A stretch of 49,841 bases of DNA from Legionella gratiana (GTDB lineage: Bacteria > Pseudomonadota > Gammaproteobacteria > Legionellales > Legionellaceae), in contig NZ_LNYE01000007.1 in NCBI RefSeq assembly GCF_001467695.1, forward strand, positions 1-49,841. The letters run 5' to 3'. The first letter of the stretch is position 1. Each line of letters begins with the position of its first letter. Below, piece after piece: positions 7,860 through 16,690 of this stretch. The translations under genes and the position numbers were made by a program. The notes beneath the pieces were generated by a model. It searched no databases and was not told the origin of the DNA. It saw only the letters and a program-made list of their open reading frames with translations.

Positions 7860-9638
7860 ATGGCATTATCAGAAATCATTATCAATGATATAGTTCAATC
7901 TCAAACCAAAAAAGTCATTAGCGAATCAAATTACCACCTTCTTCGACAATACCTTCTAGAAAGAAAACCCTTATTAAGAGTACTTAATCCAATTAGTACC
8001 TTACTTTTCGAGCACTGTAATTCTGACAAACAAGCAATGATCAATTACTTAACTCAGCTAGCCTGTGAGTCCCAAAAAAATTATGATTCTCAAGAAGCCC
8101 TAAGCGATGAACAAGAGCGAGAAAATGAGAGCTCTCTGAGAAACGATTACGAGAGGGAATTATATGATTTAGAAAGTAGACTTCAGCAACTTGAAACAAA
8201 ATGTGCACAACAAGAACAAAGCTATAACCAAATAAACAGACACTATAATGAGATTAAAATAAGCATTTCTCAGATTAACAGCAACTTAGATAGAATCCGT
8301 AATGAACGTCAAATACGATTCCCCGAAAGTAACATCCATACCCACACTACAACGATGACACACTCTCCTCGTATTTATCCTGAACTTTATCAACAAGATC
8401 AACACACATGGAATAGACTGTTACAGGAAGAAAATAGACTTGTGGAAGAGCGCCAAAGACTTACATATCTCCTTAATTCTAAAGAAACCGAACGAACCAA
8501 AGAAGAACAAAATTTAACTCTGTATCTTCAAGAGAAAAAGGAAGCAGAAAGACGTTATCAAGAAATAAAACATCAAATGGAGATTGTCTTCCCTGAAAAC
8601 GAACATCAGCGTCAAATCAGAAATGAAGAGCGCTTTGCTAGAAACAGGGCACGAAATACCTATGATCACCATCTTCAGCAATTATCGTCTAAAAACCTTG
8701 AAGCACTGAAACAACAAATCGAAATCCAATCCCGAGAATTAGAAAATCAACGTACTCAATTAATGAGTGAAGCAACAGAAATGAGTTATAAGACTTATTT
8801 AACTCAACTGGAATTAGCACTCCAACACACTGAAAACAGCCCGCAAATAATGTTCAATGAAAAAACCGCTTTAAAGATGATTGTTGCTATGATGAAAAAT
8901 CTCGTAGAAATGGCGGAAAAAGAAAAAGTATTGATGAACTCACTCAATGGGGAGCAAAATAATCTGCGCTCACTGCAAAAAAGTTTGCTAGAGTGTACCC
9001 GAAAATTACAAAATCATCTGACCTCTAAACCTCATCTGGTAAAACAGAACAAAGAACTTACTGAAGAAAATGTACGTTTACAGTTAAAAAGTGATTCCGC
9101 AGCAAGTTACAAAAAAAGTGCACTCTATGTCTCTCTTTTTGGCATTACCAGCAGTCTATTAAGTACAGGCATCATGGGTACGCTCATTATTAGTCCTGTA
9201 TTTTTTACTATTCCAGGAGCTCTAGCGATGCTTTCGCTGGTTGCGTTAGTAGTTGCTCTAGGATTTCAGTATCAAAAATACGTAAGTAAAATTCAAATGG
9301 AGCACAACAGCCAAGTCATTGAGAAAAATGAGGTCATGCTCATGAGGGATTGGAAAAAAGCCAATGAATTATGTGTAACCACAATGTCTGAATTAAACAC
9401 TAAAATAGAACAATCAGAAAAAGAAATAGTAGAGTTGGATCAAAAATTGAAAGAGCAGCAACATGTAATGAATCTTGTGTTAAATAAAGCACAGGGGGTC
9501 TCAACCGCTTACAATGGAAACAGTAACTTCTTTGGTAACACAAATACAGGAAATGTAGTTTATTTACCTTCTGCTCCTCTTCAAGATGAACCATTATATC
9601 CCTCAATTGAAGGAGAAACAGTAAATTACCATTACTAA
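7860..9638 (+). CDS. Coiled-coil protein with membrane hairpin, Dot/Icm effector candidate
   Basis: This 592-residue protein is rich in Glu, Gln and Lys. Long coiled coils cover about 80-150, 180-320, 345-415 and 475-545. A hydrophobic hairpin at about 420-470 would place it in a membrane with both coiled arms on the same side. It has no signal peptide. The tail (551-592) is disordered, with PSAP at 570-573 and EPLYPSI just after. The ATG follows GAGGAG with a good gap. The phased PmrA-type array upstream and a terminator-like hairpin downstream make it a monocistronic unit. Single-gene layout, coiled coils and PmrA-type control are typical of Dot/Icm effectors, but I recognise no named one. 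Confidence 0.6.
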   Translation: MALSEIIINDIVQSQTKKVISESNYHLLRQYLLERKPLLRVLNPISTLLFEHCNSDKQAMINYLTQLACESQKNYDSQEALSDEQERENESSLRNDYERELYDLESRLQQLETKCAQQEQSYNQINRHYNEIKISISQINSNLDRIRNERQIRFPESNIHTHTTTMTHSPRIYPELYQQDQHTWNRLLQEENRLVEERQRLTYLLNSKETERTKEEQNLTLYLQEKKEAERRYQEIKHQMEIVFPENEHQRQIRNEERFARNRARNTYDHHLQQLSSKNLEALKQQIEIQSRELENQRTQLMSEATEMSYKTYLTQLELALQHTENSPQIMFNEKTALKMIVAMMKNLVEMAEKEKVLMNSLNGEQNNLRSLQKSLLECTRKLQNHLTSKPHLVKQNKELTEENVRLQLKSDSAASYKKSALYVSLFGITSSLLSTGIMGTLIISPVFFTIPGALAMLSLVALVVALGFQYQKYVSKIQMEHNSQVIEKNEVMLMRDWKKANELCVTTMSELNTKIEQSEKEIVELDQKLKEQQHVMNLVLNKAQGVSTAYNGNSNFFGNTNTGNVVYLPSAPLQDEPLYPSIEGETVNYHY

Positions 9639-9646
9639 TTAAGGTG

Positions 9647-9696
9647 AGTTCGACATAAAAGGATAGAAATGCCCTTTATGTCGAACTGTTTTTTTT
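9647..9696 (+). terminator. Hairpin repeat copy 2, intrinsic terminator
   Basis: AGTTCGACATAAAAGG (9647-9662) pairs with CCCTTTATGTCGAACT (9672-9687) and runs into eight T at 9689-9696. It lies 9 bp past the stop of the coiled-coil gene and 10 bp before the end of the convergent peptidase gene. It is a clear intrinsic terminator and a member of the TTCGACATAAAA family. Confidence 0.75.
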
Positions 9697-9706
9697 AGAA
9701 CTCTCG

Positions 9707-11701
9707 TTATTTAATATAATCGTTGATCCAATCTTTAATTCGCTGCAAACGATCCATTTCGAAATCATACCTATCTAGTGAATGACATTGTTGAGGATAG
9801 ATAACTAATTCGGTAGGTATATTTTGTGATTTTAAAGCCTGATATAACTGCTCAGATCCTATACAAGGCACATTAAAATCCATCCTAGCACACATGAATA
9901 AAGTGGGGGTTTTTATCCGATCTGCCTTCATAAAGGGATAACTGAGTTTCATATAAGTTTGAGGATTTGACCAAGGCTTTCCTAACTCTAATTCGTATTG
10001 AAGGGTATATTGATCCACACCATAGTTTCCCCAAATATTACCAGTACCAGCACCACTAATCGCTGCCTTAAAACGAGTTGTACTCGCAATAACATAATCA
10101 GTAAGCATGCCACCATAACTCCAGCCCGCTACTACTAATTTATTAGGATCAATGATGCCTTGGTTGATTCCATAATCCACTGCAGCCAAAACGTCTTTGA
10201 CATCCAAATTTCCCCAATCTGCATAAATGGCTTTAGCAAAATTGAATCCTCTTCCAGAGCTTCCTCGTGGATTTGGAGCTATAATTACATATCCCTGAGC
10301 CGCCAACCATTGCCATTCAAAATTAAATTCATGACTGAATTGATCAACGGGTCCACCATGTAAATTTAAAATGCCAAGATAGCGATTTCCAGGCTTATAA
10401 TTTGCAGGCTTTATCAATAAACCTTCTATGCGAGTACCGTCAAAACTATCAAATTCAATGTCCTCAACAGGTGAAAAACGTACTTCCTTTAAAAGCTTTT
10501 GGTTATGGTGTGTTAAGGGCCTTAAGCCATTTTTTTCAAGTGCAAATAATTCACTTGGATGTTGATCATCAGATGAAACTAGAACTATCCGTTGATGGGC
10601 TACTGAAAAATACTCATCCACTCGAGCACCTTGGGTTAACATTCTTACCGTACCTGTATTTACATCAATTGCGCTAAGATGAATATTCCTACTTGTTTCA
10701 ACTAATGCATAAATTGTTTTACCGTCCTCGGACCATTGTGGGCCTGAAAGCCAACGATCTAAGGGTCCCACAACTCGCTCTTGACCATTAGTAACATCAA
10801 CGACGGCTAATTGAGTCGGCGCATAGTCATAATACATTGCTTGAGAACTACTACTGCGAATGTATGCAATTTGCGAATTATCTAAACTCCAGGAAGGGCT
10901 AGACTCCCACTCCAAGTCCAGATCTGTACCAGGAAAATGAGTGAGTTGCATGGCTTTACTTCCAGGGGTTGGATTTATTAGATAGATATCTGAATTGAAA
11001 TTTTTATCGAGCTCTTTTCCTCTTTTAGTAACAAACGCAATATACTTGCCGTTAGGAGCCCAGGCTGGGGCCCATTCATCATAAGGCCCCGAGGTTAACC
11101 GTTCTGCTTTTTTCGTTTGAATCGATATGCGATAAAGGTGGCTTCTATCTGAGCCCAAATAACCTTCCTCATCTTTTTTAAATACATATCGGGTAATAAC
11201 CATAGGCTCATTTTCGGATTGATTTTCATCTTTTGTTTTATTTGCAATAAACACAATATTTTTAGAATCAGGAGCCCAAATAAAGTCACTGATTTCATAT
11301 TGGGTATTGGTTAACCGAATAACTTTTCCACTTTGTTTGGAAAATAATTTCAGGATTGGGATTTTTGAATCACCACTTTCTGATAAAAAGGCAATCCATT
11401 GACCATCAGGACTCCATTTAGGAGCGTAATTGCTGCTTTTCTTACTGTGTGTGAGCTGTTTCGATACAATGCCGTCATAGGACACTAACCAAATGTTGTT
11501 AATCCCCTCACTCTTATTCCTGCCCTCTTCTACACTATAAACTACCCATTCTCCGTTTTTCGATAGGTCTGGCTCACGAACTGTTTTAATGCGCATAATA
11601 TCACTTAAAATAGGCAGTCTTTGAGCAAAAACGTCACCTTCATAAAAAACCAAGGAAATTAATAATAGAATAACCTGAGTATAGAAATTGTATTTCTTCA
11701 T
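9707..11701 (-). CDS. Secreted S9-family serine peptidase (acylaminoacyl/dipeptidyl-type)
   Basis: This 664-residue exported peptidase has an N-terminal signal (hydrophobic stretch ending near VFA/QR). TolB/PD40-type beta-propeller repeats with WSPDG-like blades (KWSPDGQWIAF, WAPNGKYIAF, WSEDGKTIYAL) span about 35-390. A C-terminal alpha/beta-hydrolase follows. The catalytic triad can be placed at Ser528 in GWSYGG, Asp608 in ARMDFNVP and His640 in QQCHSLD. The NLHGGPVDQ and NPRGSSGRG segments form the oxyanion region. It should cut short peptides in the periplasm or outside the cell. It is transcribed alone, divergent from the sRNA region, and converges on the coiled-coil gene. The exact subfamily (acylaminoacyl peptidase or DPP-like) is open. 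Confidence 0.88.
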   Translation of the reverse strand: MKKYNFYTQVILLLISLVFYEGDVFAQRLPILSDIMRIKTVREPDLSKNGEWVVYSVEEGRNKSEGINNIWLVSYDGIVSKQLTHSKKSSNYAPKWSPDGQWIAFLSESGDSKIPILKLFSKQSGKVIRLTNTQYEISDFIWAPDSKNIVFIANKTKDENQSENEPMVITRYVFKKDEEGYLGSDRSHLYRISIQTKKAERLTSGPYDEWAPAWAPNGKYIAFVTKRGKELDKNFNSDIYLINPTPGSKAMQLTHFPGTDLDLEWESSPSWSLDNSQIAYIRSSSSQAMYYDYAPTQLAVVDVTNGQERVVGPLDRWLSGPQWSEDGKTIYALVETSRNIHLSAIDVNTGTVRMLTQGARVDEYFSVAHQRIVLVSSDDQHPSELFALEKNGLRPLTHHNQKLLKEVRFSPVEDIEFDSFDGTRIEGLLIKPANYKPGNRYLGILNLHGGPVDQFSHEFNFEWQWLAAQGYVIIAPNPRGSSGRGFNFAKAIYADWGNLDVKDVLAAVDYGINQGIIDPNKLVVAGWSYGGMLTDYVIASTTRFKAAISGAGTGNIWGNYGVDQYTLQYELELGKPWSNPQTYMKLSYPFMKADRIKTPTLFMCARMDFNVPCIGSEQLYQALKSQNIPTELVIYPQQCHSLDRYDFEMDRLQRIKDWINDYIK

Positions 11702-11813
11702 ATCGATTAGGTTATTTTAATTGTTGAAGGCAGTTAATGGTTATTGTAGCTGCCTTCTTGGAAAATACAAATCAAGGCTGTTAGTTCACTATCCTATTAA
11801 TAGACCTACCCAC

Positions 11814-11831
11814 TATAAGAAATTTCTTACA
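11814..11831. promoter_or_regulatory. LetA/GacA-type upstream activating palindrome
   Basis: TATAAGAAATTTCTTACA contains the perfect 14-bp palindrome TAAGAAATTTCTTA (11816-11829) and is one base from the 18-bp GacA-type site TGTAAGN6CTTACA. It lies about 65 bp before the inferred sRNA start, the spacing known for rsmY/rsmZ promoters. A -10-like TACGAT is at 11874-11879. Confidence 0.8.
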
Positions 11832-11886
11832 TAAATTTGAGAAATAGAGTGATGACAATTTAGCTCAATTTGTTACGATTACTTTA

Positions 11887-11988
11887 ACGAGGAATGACAG
11901 TGGATGTCTTAAAAGGAATTAATAGCATCATGGATGATGCTCTGCCACATGGATGTGGTTACTCTCCTCGTAGATGGATTTGTTTTTC
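11887..11988 (+). ncRNA. RsmY/RsmZ-type CsrA-binding small RNA
   Basis: Six GGA motifs lie within about 90 nt. Three are in hairpin loops: GACA/TGTC (11896-11908), AGCATC/GATGCT with ATGGAT loop (11924-11941), and CCACA/TGTGG with TGGA loop (11945-11958). An outer stem ACGAGGA (11887-11893) with TCCTCGT (11965-11971) closes the whole, and a T-rich stretch (11979-11987) follows. Loop-exposed GGA repeats are the signature of RNAs that titrate CsrA. With the LetA-type site upstream this is very probably one of the Legionella RsmY/RsmZ pair, which lifts CsrA repression in the transmissive phase. Exact ends are estimates, and which of the two it is cannot be told. Confidence 0.8.
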
Positions 11989-12080
11989 CAAAGCCCTAAC
12001 CCTATGAATTAATTTATTGATATTTAATTAAAAATTAAATAAGCTTAATGTCCTGATCTTTTATAACAGTCGCCATCGCT

Positions 12081-13277
12081 ATGTTCACTTTAAGAAAAAT
12101 AACTTTTTTTCTTTTATGCTTCATTTTAAATTCTTTTTCTTATGGCCAATCCCTAGAAAATGAGAAGCAAATCCTAGTTAGTTATGTTCCTATGGGAACA
12201 TTCTCCAAAGAAGTAGCACAGAAGGCATTAAACAAAACTCCGCCACTTGATGCACTTACAGCAAATTATGAGGTGTCGCTTTATAAAATCAACTATAAAA
12301 CTCCGGCACCAGATGGTCACATAACCATTGCCTCTGGCTTAGTTGCTGTACCTTCAACGACAGATAAGGCCGGAATTGTCAGCTATCAACATGGAACTCG
12401 TTTTAATCGCGAAGAGGTTCCCTCTAGAATGAACGAAGGAGATTATATCTATCCCGCTTTGTTTGCCAGTCATGGGGGTTATCTGACCGTCATGCCTGAT
12501 TATCTTGGCTTAGGAGATAATGAATTAGAATTACACCCTTATGTGCACTATGAAACACTAGCAAGTAGTAGTGTGGATATGCTTTGGGCGGCGAAAGAGT
12601 TTGCAAAAAAAATAAACTTTCAACTCAATGATCAGCTTTATATTACCGGATATTCAGAAGGAGGATTTTCTTCTTTAGTCATGTTTGAACTACTCACCAC
12701 ACAATACTCAAAACATCCAATTACTGCTGTTGCATTAGGTTCCGCTCCTTACGACTGGGAAGAAACCATGAAATTTATTATGCTCAATCCCGGACCAAGA
12801 GCAACAGCATATTTAGCTTATTTTTTCTATTCGCTACAAACTTACAAAAATTATTGGACTGATTTAAATCAAATATTTGTTAGTCCTTATAATGCCATCA
12901 TTCCTGAATTATTTGATGGACTCCATTCCAATAATGAAATACTTAATGCCCTACCTCAAAATCCAGCATTAATTTTTCAATCAGAATTTTTTTATGCCAT
13001 CTTAAATCATACCGAAAGCAATTCTGAAAAGCTTAAGCACTATTTCAATCATTATGATTTTATTCCAACAGCACCTTTATTACTTATTGGCACAAAAGGA
13101 GATAAAGATGTGCCTTATTATGGAGCCGAAATAGCTTATAACCAATTTGTACAAAATAATAGCGAAGTCTTTATTAAATCGGTCAGTGACCATTTCGATC
13201 ATAAAGAAGCAGCACCTTATGTCTTATCAGAAATAATCCATTTTTTTAAACAATACCCGAATCAAGAGACAGTATAA
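12081..13277 (+). CDS. Secreted lipase/esterase-like alpha/beta hydrolase
   Basis: This 398-residue exported hydrolase has a signal peptide at 1-23 (hydrophobic core, cleavage near SYG/QS). The nucleophile elbow is GYSEGG with Ser192. Likely acid and base are Asp343 in GDKDVP and His371 or His374 in SDHFDH. YQHGTRF near residue 103 forms the oxyanion side, and DYLGLGDN (140-147) resembles secretory lipases of the fungal LIP type and their bacterial relatives. A long central insert (about 200-330) could be a lid. It follows the sRNA in the same direction, about 90 bp away, but the hairpin and T-tract of that RNA should separate them. The ribosome site is weak. The substrate (lipid or peptide ester) cannot be told. 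Confidence 0.7.
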   Translation: MFTLRKITFFLLCFILNSFSYGQSLENEKQILVSYVPMGTFSKEVAQKALNKTPPLDALTANYEVSLYKINYKTPAPDGHITIASGLVAVPSTTDKAGIVSYQHGTRFNREEVPSRMNEGDYIYPALFASHGGYLTVMPDYLGLGDNELELHPYVHYETLASSSVDMLWAAKEFAKKINFQLNDQLYITGYSEGGFSSLVMFELLTTQYSKHPITAVALGSAPYDWEETMKFIMLNPGPRATAYLAYFFYSLQTYKNYWTDLNQIFVSPYNAIIPELFDGLHSNNEILNALPQNPALIFQSEFFYAILNHTESNSEKLKHYFNHYDFIPTAPLLLIGTKGDKDVPYYGAEIAYNQFVQNNSEVFIKSVSDHFDHKEAAPYVLSEIIHFFKQYPNQETV

Positions 13278-13468
13278 AACTGGATAAATAAAAAATACGG
13301 TTACAACTTAAAATGCACTATAAAATTGCTGCTCGTATTTAGAATACAGAAAAGAACTCTTTAACTTAATTGAACTTCACATTATTATTTCAACAATAAT
13401 CTACTCTACAATAATAGGGTCACAACTAATATGAGCTCATTTCACTTAAATCGATTTTAAATAAAATC

Positions 13469-13508
13469 AGTTCGATATAAAAATCACTTTCATTTTTTAT
13501 ATCAAACT
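13469..13508. repeat. Hairpin repeat (TTCGACATAAAA family), copy 3, diverged
   Basis: AGTTCGATATAAAAAT (13469-13484) pairs with ATTTTTTATATCAAACT (13492-13508) with one mismatch. It shares the outline of the copies at 4954 and 9647 but has C-to-T changes and lacks the GG/CC inner pairs. It lies just upstream of a lipoprotein start rather than after a stop, which argues against all members being simple terminators. Confidence 0.5.
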
Positions 13509-13531
13509 CACATTAATTCTAGGAATTTTAA

Positions 13532-13894
13532 ATGAAAAAAATATTCTTCTCTTTAATTCTACTCATCCCCTTAAGCTTATTAACAGGATGCTGGACGGTG
13601 CAAAAAGGACAAAAATCTGGAATTATTGTTAAAGTAGCGAAAGAAGGTAAATTTTGGGGAACCTATGAAGGAGAAATGATCTTGGGTGGTTTAGAAAATG
13701 CCACCGGCGCAAGTGGTCGTGCTTTTCACTTTACACTTGGTCAATTCAACTCCGATCTGGTAAAACAAGCCGATTTTGCCATGGAAAATAATAAACACGT
13801 CATTATTAGTTATCATTGTGACGCTTATACCCTCCCTTGGAGTGGTGAGACCAAATGTTTTGTCAGTAAAATTGATATATTATCCGAAAAATAG
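13532..13894 (+). CDS. Small lipoprotein of unknown function
   Basis: This 120-residue protein has a classic lipoprotein signal: MKK, a hydrophobic core, then LLTGC with the lipidated Cys20. AGGAA stands 8 nt before the ATG. The mature part is a compact, probably all-beta domain (GKFWGTYEGEMILGG, HVIISYHCDAYTLP) with two more Cys residues near the end that could pair. I know no named family. It should be anchored to the inner leaflet of the outer membrane. It is a single gene, convergent with the next. Confidence 0.65.
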   Translation: MKKIFFSLILLIPLSLLTGCWTVQKGQKSGIIVKVAKEGKFWGTYEGEMILGGLENATGASGRAFHFTLGQFNSDLVKQADFAMENNKHVIISYHCDAYTLPWSGETKCFVSKIDILSEK

Positions 13895-13929
13895 ATATCT
13901 ATAATTGGATTAAAGTACGATCGTTTATT

Positions 13930-14457
13930 TTACAAATAATCTTTAATCCGTTCATAAATAGACACTTGTATCCCAATCTGGAAAAATTCCTCGAATGAAT
14001 GCATTGGGATACCCATAACTTGAGAAAAAGTATGGTAAATTGAATTACTGTTGACTGTAGAGGACAAAGGAACTTTAAATCCACCACGAGGATAATCAAG
14101 ATCCAAATTATTTATCACTTCTACCGCTGCTTTTATCCTTAGCCAGTGTTGTATGCAATCTTCATTTTTGTATACAGTGTAACAAGCATGTATAGGGAGT
14201 GCAAAAGACCCTAATTGCAGTCCATGTTGAGTGGCAAAATTGACATCATAAGTAATGCAATGGGCTTTTAAACTATGATCCCGACTATATCCAATAGGTA
14301 CTATCCTCCCGGTCTTTCTCGAAGTAGCAAGTCCATGTAATTGTGCAACTACTGCATTACTTTTAACGTCTCTTAAAATCCAATAATTATGTACAAAACG
14401 ATTAAAAAGCAAAACAGGTAACTGAAACATAGCAGCTTGGATACAATATTCTGGCAT
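13930..14457 (-). CDS. Hypothetical protein
   Basis: This frame has 175 residues and a good ribosome site (ATAGGAAGC). It has no signal peptide or membrane segment. Features seen are an N-terminal strand region (NYWILRDVKSNAVVAQLHGLA), a lone TGRIVPIGYSRDHSL turn, and a C-terminal NSNSIYHTFSQVMGIPM segment that resembles the substrate-contact part of small papain-like or peptidase-type domains found in toxins and phage proteins. Conserved His and Cys residues are present (HGLATSRK, HACYTVYKNEDC), but no catalytic set can be assigned. Single gene between convergent and co-directional neighbours. Function not recognised. Confidence 0.55.
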   Translation of the reverse strand: MPEYCIQAAMFQLPVLLFNRFVHNYWILRDVKSNAVVAQLHGLATSRKTGRIVPIGYSRDHSLKAHCITYDVNFATQHGLQLGSFALPIHACYTVYKNEDCIQHWLRIKAAVEVINNLDLDYPRGGFKVPLSSTVNSNSIYHTFSQVMGIPMHSFEEFFQIGIQVSIYERIKDYL

Positions 14458-14536
14458 ATAAGCTTCCTATCAACCTGATTAACTCATATTTTTTAAGTTT
14501 TATCATTTTTAGTATAGATTGAAATTGCTGTAACAT

Positions 14537-14902
14537 TTATTTTACGGTGCAGGAAACGGAACCATTATCCAATTGCAGTTGATTGCCGCCAAAGTCCGTC
14601 ATAAATTGCCCAATATAAGTTTGGTCATGTTGGTTGGCTTGCGCTGAAATAAAAATTCGCGGACGATCACTCTGGTCTTGGTCCATAGCAACTAAGAGTA
14701 AATTACCCGCTCTCATACTAAATCGTGTCACATTCACTGGATAGGCAAAATCAATTTTAGGAAAATCATCCATTTTGCTGGGTACGGTAAAAGATAGAGT
14801 ATCGCCGATTCCTTTCATATGACATACAACAGATTTTTGCGATGCTTGTGCTGCTGCACAGCCAGTTAGAACCAGTATCAATGAACAAATAGAGCATTTC
14901 AT
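14537..14902 (-). CDS. Small lipoprotein
   Basis: I start this at 14902 (121 residues), where the protein begins MKCSICSLILVLTGC, a clear lipoprotein signal with Cys15, and AAGGAA lies upstream. A longer frame to 14986 has no such signal. The mature part reads as a beta-rich domain (FPKIDFAYPVNVTRF, LLLVAMDQDQSD, DNGSVSCTV) with two spaced Cys residues that may form a disulphide. No family recognised. Probably a periplasmic outer-membrane lipoprotein. It is divergent from the TPP-enzyme operon. Confidence 0.65.
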   Translation of the reverse strand: MKCSICSLILVLTGCAAAQASQKSVVCHMKGIGDTLSFTVPSKMDDFPKIDFAYPVNVTRFSMRAGNLLLVAMDQDQSDRPRIFISAQANQHDQTYIGQFMTDFGGNQLQLDNGSVSCTVK

Positions 14903-15028
14903 AAAACAGTTCCTTATTCTATTTTTGTTAAAGAATAACTGAGTCTGAAAAAATCCACCACTAAATTTAAATCCTATCAAGAGCATAGAGACACAGTTTT
15001 AGTTATACTATTCAAATAAGGATTATTT

Positions 15029-16690
15029 ATGAGGGATGAAAAAATGATTAAAGGTGCTGAGCTCCTAATTGCGGCCTTAGAAAATGAAGGTGTAGAACAT
15101 ATTTTTGGGATTCCTGGTGAGGAAAATCTTGACGTTGTCGAAGCACTTCGCAACTCCTCCATCAAACTGGTGTTAACACGACACGAACAAGCAGCAGCAT
15201 TTATGGCAGCAACTTATGGGAGATTAACGGGGAAACCAGGCGTTTGTATCACCACACTTGGCCCTGGCGCACTTAATCTTACAACTGGCGCCGCCTATGC
15301 TCTGCTTGGTGGAATGCCAATGATTATGATTACAGGACAAAAAGGAGTTTTATCATCACATCAGGCGCGATTTCAGATGGTGAATACTGTAGCTACAATG
15401 CAACCACTCACCAAAATGTCGCGTCAAATTATTTCACCTTCCATGATTCCTACCCTAGTGCGAGAAGCGTTTCACCTCGCGCAAGAAGAAACCCCGGGGC
15501 CAGTCCATTTAGAACTCCCTGAAGATATTGCCGCTGAGAAAAGTAAAAAGATCGACCTTATTCCTCCCCATCCTATTGAGTATCCGATTGCAAGCGATCA
15601 AGCGCTGAATCGTGCTGCGGAAATGATTATTCTGGCTAAGCGTCCTTTAGTCATGCTTGGTGCCGTAGCCTCTAGACCAAGAGCAACCAATGCTCTTGCT
15701 GAATTTATTTTGCGCACCAAGATTCCGTATTTTACTACGCAAATGGGTAAAGGGACTGTTTCTGGAGCAACAGAATTTTACATGGGCACCACAGCACTAT
15801 CAGCACGCGATTATGTTCATGAAGCAATAGAAAAAGCAGATCTCATTATCACGATTGGCCACAGTACTGTAGAAAAACCGCCTTTTATCATGGAAAAGTC
15901 ACACCTTAAAGTAATCCATGTAGGATACCAATCGGCTACTGTGGAGCAAGTTTATTTTCCACAAGCAGAGGTTATTGGTGACATGGGCCCTTCATTAAAA
16001 TTGCTCGCAGATAAAATAGAAGGCAAAATCCCTCATGCAAATGCACTTCTCCCTTTACGGGAAGGTATTTTGAGTAAAATTGCTGCTCGCTCTACCGAAG
16101 ATCGATTTACCCCCCAACGACTGGTGCATGATGTCCGGCAAGTCATGCCTCATGATGGAATTCTCGCACTGGACAATGGCATGTATAAAATCTGGTTTGC
16201 ACGAAACTATCGAACTCAAATGGCCAACACACTTTTACTCGATAACGCGCTTGCTACAATGGGAGCAGGTCTTCCTTCTGCAATTATGGCCTCCCTATTA
16301 TATCCTAATCGTCGCGTAATGGCGGTGTGTGGTGATGGTGGTTTTATGATGAATAGCCAAGAATTAGAAACTGCAGTGCGACTTAAATTAAATCTGGTGG
16401 TGCTCATTATAGAAGATAATGCTTTTGGAATGATACGTTGGAAACAAGCTATTGATCACTTTCCAGACTTTGGTATGACTTTCAGTAACCCTGACTTAAT
16501 CAAATACGCTGAAGCTTATGGAGCACGTGGTACTCGAGTTGAATCCATTGATAGTTTTCAGTCCATTCTCGAAAATGCATTCACTACTGGTGGAGTCCAT
16601 CTTATTGTTTTTCCAATTGATTATTCAGAAAATAAACGTGTTCTTGTGGATGAGCTACAACAACGATTACCGCCGGTGAACAGAGGATAA
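15029..16690 (+). CDS. Acetolactate-synthase-like TPP enzyme
   Basis: This is a TPP-dependent enzyme that acts on a 2-keto acid, most likely pyruvate to acetolactate. Its 553 residues carry FGIPGEENLDVVEALR near the N terminus, the catalytic Glu in TRHEQAAAFMA, GALNLTTGAAYALLG, and the GDGGFMMNSQELET...NAFGM cofactor site, in the usual three-domain order. No FAD-dependent regulatory subunit is next to it, and the sequence resembles the catabolic rather than the anabolic branch. The start at 15029 has AAGGA upstream. ATG at 15044 with GAGGGA upstream is equally possible. It is followed by an aldehyde dehydrogenase whose ATG shares a base with its stop, so the pair works together. No alsD is present, so an acetoin route is doubtful. 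Confidence 0.75.
   Translation: MRDEKMIKGAELLIAALENEGVEHIFGIPGEENLDVVEALRNSSIKLVLTRHEQAAAFMAATYGRLTGKPGVCITTLGPGALNLTTGAAYALLGGMPMIMITGQKGVLSSHQARFQMVNTVATMQPLTKMSRQIISPSMIPTLVREAFHLAQEETPGPVHLELPEDIAAEKSKKIDLIPPHPIEYPIASDQALNRAAEMIILAKRPLVMLGAVASRPRATNALAEFILRTKIPYFTTQMGKGTVSGATEFYMGTTALSARDYVHEAIEKADLIITIGHSTVEKPPFIMEKSHLKVIHVGYQSATVEQVYFPQAEVIGDMGPSLKLLADKIEGKIPHANALLPLREGILSKIAARSTEDRFTPQRLVHDVRQVMPHDGILALDNGMYKIWFARNYRTQMANTLLLDNALATMGAGLPSAIMASLLYPNRRVMAVCGDGGFMMNSQELETAVRLKLNLVVLIIEDNAFGMIRWKQAIDHFPDFGMTFSNPDLIKYAEAYGARGTRVESIDSFQSILENAFTTGGVHLIVFPIDYSENKRVLVDELQQRLPPVNRG

Noticed and set aside
15029..16690. Anabolic acetolactate synthase of branched-chain amino-acid synthesis
   Set aside because: No small regulatory subunit or ilv gene is adjacent, and the partner is an aldehyde dehydrogenase.
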